NCBI RefSeq assembly: GCF_019739195.1
Contig: NZ_JAHHDS010000002.1
Span: 145,535 to 209,534, forward strand
DNA from: Microcella sp.
GTDB lineage: Bacteria; Actinomycetota; Actinomycetes; Actinomycetales; Microbacteriaceae
Length of the DNA: 64,000 nt
Direction: 5' to 3'
The notes under the pieces: generated by a model
Database searches by the model: none
Seen by the model: the letters and a program-made list of their open reading frames with translations, nothing else
Told to the model about the DNA's origin: nothing
Program-made: the position numbers and the translations under genes
Shown: piece after piece, positions 57,655 through 64,000 of the stretch
Numbering within the stretch: position 1 is the first letter of the stretch
Layout of the letters: each line of letters starts with the position of its first letter

Positions 57655-58935
57655 TCAGGCGGACTTCTCGCGGCGGGTGACCACCCGGCGGGGAACGATC
57701 GTCGGCGCAGCGTTCTCCATGACGGCGTCTTTCGTGACGACGATGCGCTCGACGTCATCGTGCGAAGGCACCTCGAACATGATCGGCCCGAGCACCTCTT
57801 CGAGAATCGCCCGTAGGCCTCGAGCGCCCGTCTGCCGCAGCACGGCCAGGTCGGCGATCGCGTCGAGAGCGTCTTGCTCGAACTCGAGCTCGACGCCGTC
57901 GATCTCGAACATGCGCTGGTACTGCCGCACGAGAGCGTTGCGCGGCGTCGTGAGAATCTCGATGAGCGCGGTGCGGTCGAGCGGAGTCACCGTCGTGACG
58001 ACGGGCAGTCGGCCGATGAACTCGGGAATCAGACCGAACTTGTGCAGGTCTTCGGGCAACACCTCGCTGAAGAGGTTCTTCTCGAGCGACTTGTCATGCA
58101 GCGGGGCACCGAAGCCGATGCCGCGCTTGCCCGCCCGCTGACTGATGATGTCTTCGAGGCCAGCGAAGGCCCCCGCCACGATGAACAGCACGTTCGTCGT
58201 GTCGATTTGAATGAACTCTTGGTGAGGATGCTTGCGCCCGCCCTGCGGGGGAACGCTCGCAACGGTGCCCTCAAGAATCTTGAGCAGCGCCTGCTGCACG
58301 CCCTCGCCCGAGACATCGCGCGTGATCGACGGGTTCTCGGCCTTGCGGGCGATCTTGTCAACCTCGTCGATGTAGATGATGCCTGTCTCGGCACGCTTGA
58401 CGTCGTAGTCGGCGGCCTGGATGAGTTTGAGCAGAATGTTCTCGACGTCTTCGCCGACGTAGCCAGCCTCGGTCAAGGCCGTGGCATCAGCGACCGCGAA
58501 GGGAACATTGAGGCGCTTCGCCAGAGTCTGGGCGAGGTAGGTCTTGCCGCAGCCGGTGGGCCCGATGAGCAAAATGTTGCTCTTCGCGATCTCGACATCG
58601 TCGGCGAGCTGATCTGCCGCGGTGATCGTGGCGCGGGCACGGATGCGCTTGTAGTGGTTGTACACGGCGACCGAGAGCGACTTCTTCGCCGCCTCCTGAC
58701 CGATCACATACTCTTCGAGGAAGGCGTAGATCTCTTTGGGTTTGGGCAGTTCGAAGTCGACCGCTTCGCCCTCGTTCGACTCGGCGAGGCGCTCTTCGAT
58801 GATCTCGTTGCAGAGCTCGACGCACTCGTCGCAGATGTAGACGCCGGGGCCGGCGATGAGCTGCTGAACCTGCTTCTGGCTCTTGCCGCAGAATGAGCAC
58901 TTGAGCAGGTCGGCGCTTTCTCCGATGCGAGCCAT
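57655..58935 (-). CDS. clpX: ATP-dependent Clp protease, ATP-binding subunit ClpX
   Basis: A 426-residue AAA+ unfoldase that feeds substrates to ClpP. The N-terminal zinc domain has Cys13, Cys16, Cys35 and Cys38 (CSFC, CDEC). Walker A GPTGCGKT is at 125-132, the pore loop GYVGEDVE follows, Walker [14 protein letters not shown], and the ClpP-docking loop KRGIGFGAP is intact. The sensor-2 arginine is in GARGLRAI. The ATG at 58935 has GGAGGGG upstream; the longer upstream frame is not conserved. The usual clpP2-clpX adjacency is broken by a CopC-like gene in opposite direction. Confidence 0.97.
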   Translation of the reverse strand: MARIGESADLLKCSFCGKSQKQVQQLIAGPGVYICDECVELCNEIIEERLAESNEGEAVDFELPKPKEIYAFLEEYVIGQEAAKKSLSVAVYNHYKRIRARATITAADQLADDVEIAKSNILLIGPTGCGKTYLAQTLAKRLNVPFAVADATALTEAGYVGEDVENILLKLIQAADYDVKRAETGIIYIDEVDKIARKAENPSITRDVSGEGVQQALLKILEGTVASVPPQGGRKHPHQEFIQIDTTNVLFIVAGAFAGLEDIISQRAGKRGIGFGAPLHDKSLEKNLFSEVLPEDLHKFGLIPEFIGRLPVVTTVTPLDRTALIEILTTPRNALVRQYQRMFEIDGVELEFEQDALDAIADLAVLRQTGARGLRAILEEVLGPIMFEVPSHDDVERIVVTKDAVMENAAPTIVPRRVVTRREKSA

Positions 58936-59120
58936 GGCCTCACCCCTCCGTCGAGAGCCAGAACCCATAGCGGACCAGCCCTGAGTCGAGCCTAACGCGC
59001 ACGAACGACGTTCGTCGTGCACCAGCGGCCCTCCGGGTGTCGCGGCATCGCCCCTCCCCCGCGGCGCTCGCTCCGAATGCTCGGCGAGCACCAACATCGC
59101 GCACCTACTCTGGAGTCACC
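58936..59120. other. Divergent region between clpX and the CopC-like gene
   Basis: The 185 bases hold the clpX promoter (minus) and the CopC-like promoter (plus). A TACTCT hexamer (59106-59111) ends 9 bases before the CopC-like ATG, with GGAG between. I find no clear heat-shock (HAIR or CIRCE) or ClgR-type operator by eye. Confidence 0.4.
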
Positions 59121-59813
59121 ATGTCATCACCACGCACCCGCTCCCTCGCCCCATTGCCGCTCGTCGGCGTGCTCGCGGTCGGCTTCGCCCTCGCGATCGC
59201 GGCGCCCGCAGCCGCCCACAACTTCATCGTCTCGTCGACGCCCGCCGACGGCGAGAACCTGACCGAGCTGCCCGAGCAGTGGCAGATCACCACGAACGAG
59301 ACCCTGCTCGACCTGGGCGGTCAGGGGGCGGGCTTCGCTCTGCTCGTGAGCGACGAGCAGGGCCTGTTCTACGGCGACGGCTGCGTCACGATCGACGGCC
59401 CAGGTCTCTCGACGCCGGCTGCGCTCGGGGCCGACGGTGCCTACACGTTGACCTATCAGTTCGTCTCGGCCGACGGACACACGCTCTCGGGCGAGCTGCC
59501 GTTCACGTGGCAGGCTCCGGCCGACTTCGAGCCGCACGTCGGCCTGGCCGAGCCGCCGGTCTGCGGCGAGACCGCCAGTGCTCCGGCACCGGAGCCCACG
59601 GCGACAGCCGAGCCTCAGCCTGACGTGACCGACGAGCCCGTGGTCGACGCAGAACCGGTCGAGCCGGTCTCTGACGATGCGTCGCTGATCGTCATCGCGG
59701 TGTTCATCGCGGTGGTCGTCGCCATCGCGGGCGTCGTGACGGCCGCCCTCATGCGGGCACGAGGGCGACGCAAGGCCGAGCAGACCGATGGCCCGGAGGG
59801 CGCTGACCTCTAA
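59121..59813 (+). CDS. CopC/YobA-domain copper-binding membrane protein
   Basis: A 230-residue exported protein. Signal peptide residues 1-32 end in APAAA, so the mature chain starts with His33 (HNFIVSSTPADGENL), the N-terminal Cu(II) ligand of CopC proteins. The domain ends with the conserved FVSADGHTLSGELPFTW, which holds the second His ligand. Then come a Pro/Glu/Ala-rich linker and one C-terminal membrane helix (SLIVIAVFIAVVVAIAGVVT) that anchors it. It probably binds or delivers copper outside the cell. The typical CopD partner is not present. Its end converges on clpP2 at a strong hairpin. Confidence 0.9.
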   Translation: MSSPRTRSLAPLPLVGVLAVGFALAIAAPAAAHNFIVSSTPADGENLTELPEQWQITTNETLLDLGGQGAGFALLVSDEQGLFYGDGCVTIDGPGLSTPAALGADGAYTLTYQFVSADGHTLSGELPFTWQAPADFEPHVGLAEPPVCGETASAPAPEPTATAEPQPDVTDEPVVDAEPVEPVSDDASLIVIAVFIAVVVAIAGVVTAALMRARGRRKAEQTDGPEGADL

Positions 59814-59821
59814 GGACGAAT

Positions 59822-59864
59822 GACGCGAGCCCCGCATCCGAAGAATGGATGCGGGGCTCGCGTC
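59822..59864. terminator. Bidirectional terminator between the CopC-like gene and clpP2
   Basis: GACGCGAGCCCCGCATCC and its exact complement form an 18-bp stem around a 7-base loop, 9 bases past the CopC-like stop and 17 bases past the clpP2 stop on the other strand. It lacks T tracts, as is common for actinobacterial intrinsic terminators. Confidence 0.88.
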
Positions 59865-59880
59865 GTCGAGGCGAGGCGCG

Positions 59881-60543
59881 TTAGGAGGCGATCGCCGCCG
59901 GCAGCGTCTTGCGGCTCGTGAGCACCTGGTCGATGAGGCCGTACTCGAGGGCCTCGTCGGCGATGAGAATCTTGTCGCGGTCGATGTCTTTGTTGACCTG
60001 CTCGACACTGCGGTTCGAGTGCTTCGAGAGCGTGACCTCGAGCCACTCGCGCAGGCGCGCGATCTCTTTCGCCTGAATCTCGATGTCGCTCGCCTGACCG
60101 CGTCCGGCATCGCCCGTAGCTGGCTGGTGGATCAGCACGCGCGCGTTCGGCAGCGCGAGGCGCTTGCCGGGCGACCCAGCCGCGAGCAGCACGGCCGCCG
60201 CCGAGGCCGCCTGACCGAGCACGACCGTCTGAATCTGCGGACGGATGTACTGCATCGTGTCGTAGATCGCCGTCATGGCCGTGAACGAGCCACCGGGGCT
60301 GTTGATGTACATGACGATGTCGCGATCGGGGTCTTGGCTCTCGAGCACGAGCAGCTGGGCCATGACGTCATCGGCCGAGGCGTCATCGACCTGCACACCA
60401 AGAAAGATGATGCGGTCTTCAAACAGCTTGGCGTAGGGGTCTTGCCGCTTGTAGCCGTAGGCCGTGCGCTCTTCGAAGCTGGGCAGAATGTAGCGGCTGT
60501 CAGGCATGCCGGGAATCGCGGCGCCGTAGGAGGGGGTCTGCAT
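59881..60543 (-). CDS. clpP2: ATP-dependent Clp protease proteolytic subunit (ClpP2-type)
   Basis: A 220-residue serine peptidase subunit. The catalytic serine is in [20 protein letters not shown] (Ser114), His139 in LIHQPATG, and Asp190 in KDIDRDKI. The longer N-terminus (about 30 residues before the first strand) and the GQAAS variant of the serine motif mark the ClpP2 type of actinobacteria, which forms a mixed ring with ClpP1 and docks ClpX. It starts 27 bases after clpP1 ends, in the same transcript. Confidence 0.95.
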   Translation of the reverse strand: MQTPSYGAAIPGMPDSRYILPSFEERTAYGYKRQDPYAKLFEDRIIFLGVQVDDASADDVMAQLLVLESQDPDRDIVMYINSPGGSFTAMTAIYDTMQYIRPQIQTVVLGQAASAAAVLLAAGSPGKRLALPNARVLIHQPATGDAGRGQASDIEIQAKEIARLREWLEVTLSKHSNRSVEQVNKDIDRDKILIADEALEYGLIDQVLTSRKTLPAAIAS

Positions 60544-60570
60544 GAGTCGTGTCCTTTTTCTCTCTCGCCG

Positions 60571-61161
60571 CTACTTCTTGTCGTTCGTTCCGCCGCCGCC
60601 GACGACATCACTGGCGGATGCGCGAATGTGGTCGACGAAGCCGTAGGCGAGCGCCTCTTCGGCCGTGAACCACCGGTCGCGGTCGCCGTCGGCGTGAATC
60701 TGCTCGACCGTCTTGCCGGTCTGCTCAGCCGTGATCTCGGCGAGCCGGTTCTTCATGTCGACGATGAGTTGCGCCTGCGTCTGAATGTCGCTCGAGGTGC
60801 CGCCAAAGCCGCCGTGCGGCTGGTGCAGCAGCACGCGGGCGTTAGGCGTGATGTAGCGCTTGCCCTTCGTACCTGCGGTGAGCAGCAGCTGGCCCATCGA
60901 GGCCGCCATGCCGATGCCGACGGTGACGATGTCGTTCGGCACGAACTGCATGGTGTCGTAGATAGCCATGCCGGCCGTGACCGAGCCACCGGGCGAGTTG
61001 ACGTAGAGGAAGATGTCTTTCTCGGCATCTTCAGCGGCAAGCAGCAGCAGCTTCGCCGCGATCTCGTTCGCGTTCTCATCGCGCACCTCTGAGCCGAGCC
61101 AGATGATGCGGTCTTTCAGCAGCTTGTCGAAAACGCTGTTCGGCATTGCCGGTTCGGCCAT
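60571..61161 (-). CDS. clpP1: ATP-dependent Clp protease proteolytic subunit (ClpP1-type)
   Basis: A 196-residue serine peptidase. Ser88 lies in [17 protein letters not shown], His113 in [11 protein letters not shown] and Asp162 in ADGDRDRWF, a complete triad. It pairs with the ClpP2 subunit downstream into a two-ring particle. The ATG at 61161 has AGGAG 9 nt upstream. The usual tig-clpP1 neighbourhood is kept, but a lipoprotein and an acetyltransferase gene lie between them here. Confidence 0.96.
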   Translation of the reverse strand: MAEPAMPNSVFDKLLKDRIIWLGSEVRDENANEIAAKLLLLAAEDAEKDIFLYVNSPGGSVTAGMAIYDTMQFVPNDIVTVGIGMAASMGQLLLTAGTKGKRYITPNARVLLHQPHGGFGGTSSDIQTQAQLIVDMKNRLAEITAEQTGKTVEQIHADGDRDRWFTAEEALAYGFVDHIRASASDVVGGGGTNDKK

Positions 61162-61285
61162 GGGGAGTGCTCCTGTTCGTCGCGTGCTTCGAATCTACAG
61201 AAGCCGCGGCACGCGAACGGCCGTGTTCGCCCTGGGCAGAGCACGCCTGCGTGCCCGCCGAGAATGCTCGCCGTCGACGGCGCGC

Positions 61286-61852
61286 CTATTCGAGCAGCTC
61301 GGCCTCGATCTCGTAGGTCGAGCCGTCGAACGCGGTGACGCGCACGAGGGTCTCAGCGAAGCCGTCGGAGAGCACGACCGAGCAGATCAGCTCAGCCCCC
61401 ACGAAGATCTCGACGTCGTCGGGCCCACAGTTGACGACCCCCCGCTCGCCGACGACCTGCTCGAGCGCACTCGCCACGACCTCTTGGAAGTCGGCGCTCG
61501 ACACGAAGCCCGACTCGGTTTGAGGCTCGGGTGCGCCTTCGCTCGTGATGTCGATCTCGTAGTAGTCGCCGTCGATCAGCACGATCTCGACGCGCACGGG
61601 AATCTGCTGGTCGAGCCCCACTTCGGTGCCCGTGCAGTTCAGCACCGTGCCTACCTCGAAGGCCACCTCTTCGGTTCCGCAGTCGAGCTCGATCTCGGCT
61701 CCGACCTCGTCGCGAATGGTGCCCTCGGCGAGTGCGGCGACATCGCCAGCGGGAATGGTCGCGGGAGCCCCGATCGAGAAGCTGCACGCGGTGAGGGCGA
61801 GCACCACGGCTGACCCGAGGGTGGTGGCGCTCAGTACGCGAATCGTCGTCAT
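61286..61852 (-). CDS. DUF4333-domain lipoprotein
   Basis: A 188-residue exported protein with signal peptide and lipobox ALTAC (Cys23). It contains two copies of the DUF4333 pattern, each with an early Cys and a late Cys around a beta-rich core: VGAEIELDCGTEEVAFEVGT with VLNCTG in the first, and VVNCGPDDVEIFVGAELICS in the second. The four cysteines probably form two disulphides outside the cell. The role of the domain is unknown. The ATG at 61852 is 6 nt past TAGCGT, a leaderless arrangement. Confidence 0.85.
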   Translation of the reverse strand: MTTIRVLSATTLGSAVVLALTACSFSIGAPATIPAGDVAALAEGTIRDEVGAEIELDCGTEEVAFEVGTVLNCTGTEVGLDQQIPVRVEIVLIDGDYYEIDITSEGAPEPQTESGFVSSADFQEVVASALEQVVGERGVVNCGPDDVEIFVGAELICSVVLSDGFAETLVRVTAFDGSTYEIEAELLE

Positions 61853-61858
61853 GGCGAG

Positions 61859-61864
61859 ACGCTA
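61859..61864 (-). promoter_or_regulatory. -10-like hexamer for the DUF4333 gene
   Basis: TAGCGT on the minus strand ends 6 nt before the ATG at 61852. Confidence 0.45.
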
Positions 61865-61909
61865 CTCCTCAGCGACGGCGGGCGGCAATGAGCAAAAAGT
61901 CCCCCGCCC

Positions 61910-61915
61910 TACAGT
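61910..61915 (+). promoter_or_regulatory. -10-like hexamer for the GNAT gene at 61922
   Basis: TACAGT ends 6 nt before the GTG at 61922. The hexamer of the divergent DUF4333 gene lies 45 bases away, so the two promoters share their upstream DNA. Confidence 0.5.
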
Positions 61916-61921
61916 GTTCCC

Positions 61922-62521
61922 GTGCCCCTTCTCCGCGCTGCCACGACCGACGATCTCGCGACCCTCGAATCGATCTGCGTGCTCACCGGCGACGACGGCG
62001 CCGATGCCTCCGGTACCTACGATCAGCCCGAACTGCTCGCGCACCACTGGGCCTCGCCGCACCTCGCCGCCGACCCGTCGCTGTGCACGATCGTGGTCGA
62101 TGACGACGGCCCAGTCGGCTACCTCGTGGCGACCGCCGACACGGTCGCTTTCGAGGCCTGGTGCGAACGGATGTGGTGGCCGCCGCTGCGCGACCGGTAC
62201 CCCCTGCAGGCTCCGCGCCGCGATCGCGACCAGCAGCTTGTCGACCTGATGCACGCGCCCGACCGCACCCCTGCATCCGTCACGGATGCGTACCCGGCGC
62301 ACCTGCACATCAACCTGCTGCCGCGCGCGCAAGGGCTCGGGCTGGGGCGCGCGCTCATCGAGCGCCTCGTCGACCAGTTACGCGACCGCGGTGTCGCCGG
62401 CGTGCACCTCGGGGTCTCGGGCACCAACCCTCGAGCGATCGCGTTCTACGAGCACGTGGGCTTCGTGCGGGTCACCACCGAAGACGACGGCGGCATCGTC
62501 ATGGGGATGCGCCTGCGCTAG
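61922..62521 (+). CDS. GNAT family N-acetyltransferase
   Basis: A 199-residue acetyltransferase. The N-terminus LLRAATTDDLATLESICVLT gives the first strand and helix; motif A is HINLLPRAQGLGLGRALIERL with the acetyl-CoA loop RAQGLGLG, and GVSGTNPRAIAFYEHVGFVRV is the motif B region. The insertion of about 40 residues around MWWPPLRDRYP is unusual for small GNATs and matches the HAT-like group seen next to O-GlcNAcase-type enzymes, although substrate is unknown. The GTG at 61922 is probably leaderless. It converges on tig at a hairpin. Confidence 0.88.
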   Translation: MPLLRAATTDDLATLESICVLTGDDGADASGTYDQPELLAHHWASPHLAADPSLCTIVVDDDGPVGYLVATADTVAFEAWCERMWWPPLRDRYPLQAPRRDRDQQLVDLMHAPDRTPASVTDAYPAHLHINLLPRAQGLGLGRALIERLVDQLRDRGVAGVHLGVSGTNPRAIAFYEHVGFVRVTTEDDGGIVMGMRLR

Positions 62522-62529
62522 CGGGAACG

Positions 62530-62565
62530 ACGAGGGGCCCGGCGCCGCGGCGCCGAGCCCCTCGT
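62530..62565. terminator. Bidirectional terminator between GNAT and tig
   Basis: ACGAGGGGC (62530-62538) pairs with GCCCCTCGT (62557-62565), and inside it CGGCGCC pairs with GGCGCCG, giving a nearly continuous 16-bp stem. It lies between convergent genes. Confidence 0.85.
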
Positions 62566-62578
62566 AGCGATTCGCGAC

Positions 62579-63952
62579 CTAGTGGTCGTGACCGCTGTGC
62601 TCGTCAGAACCGTGATCGTCGTGGTCGTGACCGCTGTGGTCGTCGCCATCCATCGCGTCGGCGACCGGCGCCACGGCAGCGGCCGTGAAGGCCGTGAGGT
62701 CGACGGCCTTGCCCTTGCTGTCGACGACCTTCGCCTTGCTGAGGGCGACCGAGAGCGCCTTCGAGCGGGCGACTTCGCCGACCATGCCCGGAATCTGGCC
62801 GTTCTGGTCGAGGATCTTGATGAACTCGCCCGGCTCCATGCCGTACTGCGAGGCACCCTGAATCAGGTACTGGGTCAGCTCGTCTTGGCTTACCTTGACC
62901 TCTTCTTTCTCGGCGAGAGCGTCGAGGAAGATCTGGGTGCGGAAGGTGTTGGTGCTCGACTCAGTCACTTCGGCACGGTGCGCGTCGTCGTCGAGACGGT
63001 TCTCGTTCTCGAGGTGGCGGTGCACTTCGCCTTCGACGAGCGACTCGGGCACCGGAATCTCGACCTTCTCGAGCAGCGCGGCGAGCAGCTTGTCGCGCGC
63101 CTCGGCACCCTGACCGAACGACTTCTGCTTGAGCAGCTGCTCGCGCAGGTCGGAGCGCAGTTCTCCGATGGTGTCGAACTGGCTGGCGATCTGAGCGAAG
63201 TCGTCGTCGGCTTCGGGCAGCTCGCGCTCTTTCACCGAGAGCACCGTGACCTCGATCTGCGCCATCTCGCCCTCGTGGTCGCCGCCGAGAAGCTTCGACT
63301 CAAACGTCGTGGTCTCGCCGGCGGTCAGGGTGTCGACGGCGTCGTCGATGCCCTCGATGAGCTCGCCCGAGCCGAGCTCGTACGAGATCGAGTTGGCGGT
63401 GTCGACCGTGGTGCCGCCGACGGTGGCGATGAGGTCGAGCTGCACGAAGTCGCCCTTCGTCGCAGGACGGTCGACCGTGACGAGCGTGCCGAAGCGGCTG
63501 CGCAGGTTCTCGAGCTCGGTCTCAACCTCGTCGGGGGTGACATCGGTCGCCTCGACCTCGATCTTGAGGCCGTCGTACTTGGGCAGGTCGAACTCGGGGC
63601 GAACATCCACCTCGATGGTGACGAGCAGGTCGCCCGAGAAGTCTTTGTCGCTCGGCCACTCGGTGACGTCGGCCGACGGGCGGCCGAGGGCGCGCAGGCC
63701 CTGGTCGGCGATCGCGGTGCGGTAGAACCCGTCGAGACCTTCGCTCACGGCGTGGTTGAGCACCTCGCCGCGACCGACGCGCTGGTCGATGATGGGCGGC
63801 GGCACCTTGCCCTTGCGGAAGCCGGGAATGTTCACCGTCTCGGCGATGTGCTTGTAGGCGTGCTGGATGCTCGGCTTCAGCTCATCGGGCGTGACGGTGA
63901 TGGCGATCTTCACGCGCGTCGGGCTGAGCTTCTCGACCGTGGACTGGACCAA
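62579..63952 (-). CDS. tig: Trigger factor, His/Asp-rich C-terminal tail
   Basis: A 457-residue ribosome-bound chaperone and prolyl isomerase. The ribosome-binding signature is in [20 protein letters not shown] (GFRxGxxP), the FKBP-type domain spans about 150-240 ([12 protein letters not shown], then [20 protein letters not shown]), and helical arms follow. The last residues are rich in His, Asp and Gly ([20 protein letters not shown] and 3 more), a possible metal-binding tail that many but not all relatives share. The start is TTG at 63952, 8 nt after AGGAG. It is in the usual neighbourhood of clpP1P2 and clpX. Confidence 0.95.
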   Translation of the reverse strand: MVQSTVEKLSPTRVKIAITVTPDELKPSIQHAYKHIAETVNIPGFRKGKVPPPIIDQRVGRGEVLNHAVSEGLDGFYRTAIADQGLRALGRPSADVTEWPSDKDFSGDLLVTIEVDVRPEFDLPKYDGLKIEVEATDVTPDEVETELENLRSRFGTLVTVDRPATKGDFVQLDLIATVGGTTVDTANSISYELGSGELIEGIDDAVDTLTAGETTTFESKLLGGDHEGEMAQIEVTVLSVKERELPEADDDFAQIASQFDTIGELRSDLREQLLKQKSFGQGAEARDKLLAALLEKVEIPVPESLVEGEVHRHLENENRLDDDAHRAEVTESSTNTFRTQIFLDALAEKEEVKVSQDELTQYLIQGASQYGMEPGEFIKILDQNGQIPGMVGEVARSKALSVALSKAKVVDSKGKAVDLTAFTAAAVAPVADAMDGDDHSGHDHDDHGSDEHSGHDH

Positions 63953-64000
63953 AGGGAATTCTCCTGAATGTGTGTGCGAGGGGCGATGGTCGGGGCGACA

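Overview
The window looks like chromosomal DNA of a high-GC actinobacterium, most likely family Microbacteriaceae. I infer this from the base composition, frequent GTG and TTG starts, and conserved gene orders: rplU-rpmA-obgE-proB-proA-nadD-rsfS followed by tRNA-Ala; ileS-folC-DUF4233-ndk followed by a VKOR gene and rne; and tig with clpP1-clpP2-clpX. The genus cannot be fixed from the sequence alone. I see no phage, IS transposase, CRISPR array or rRNA. Most of the window is core genome with small accessory inserts.

Layout. 1-5.5 kb: a left-truncated DHA2 drug exporter, a P2-type cation ATPase, a rhodanese lipoprotein preceded by a perfect palindrome, and a luciferase-like monooxygenase. 5.6-9.9 kb: a leftward overlapping trio (PQQ-like propeller protein, 600-residue membrane protein, pdxH). 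9.9-11.6 kb: a group II PLP decarboxylase and tRNA-Ala(GGC). 11.6-18.5 kb: the rplU-to-rsfS housekeeping cluster. 18.7-23.8 kb: DUF4031, a UPF0718 permease/TIGR03943 operon, a nucleotidyltransferase coupled to a small membrane protein, and a type II toxin-antitoxin pair. 23.8-38.6 kb: rne, VKOR, ndk, folC, ileS with a T-box leader, an MHS transporter, a FMN reductase-like protein and valS. 38.7-47.3 kb: acetyltransferases, an ArsR regulator divergent from an M3 peptidase across a 14-bp repeat array, a DHFR-like/TetR pair, and a BenE transporter with a membrane protein bearing a ribbon-helix-helix-like tail. 47.3-55.2 kb: an alpha-glucoside uptake and hydrolysis operon (ROK regulator, two permeases, binding protein, GH15, GH31). 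55.2-64 kb: nucleotidyltransferase, PNPOx paralogue, HerA-like ATPase, clpX, CopC-like protein, clpP2, clpP1, a DUF4333 lipoprotein, GNAT and tig.

How the genes fit together. The ROK operon imports sugars through an ABC system whose ATPase is not encoded here and probably hydrolyses them in the cytoplasm. The Tig/ClpXP group covers nascent-chain folding and protein turnover. The rplU cluster joins ribosome assembly (L21, L27, ObgE, RsfS) with proline and NAD synthesis. ileS is probably controlled by uncharged tRNA-Ile.

The most unusual signals are non-coding: a CsoR/CstR-like palindrome before the rhodanese gene, five direct repeats with an exact 14-bp period between arsR and the peptidase gene, two long imperfect inverted repeats with internal hairpins (39476-39583 and 47296-47371), a -10-like hexamer 6-7 nt before about 15 start codons (leaderless transcripts), and about 40 copies of the heptamer GGATGCT/AGCATCC.
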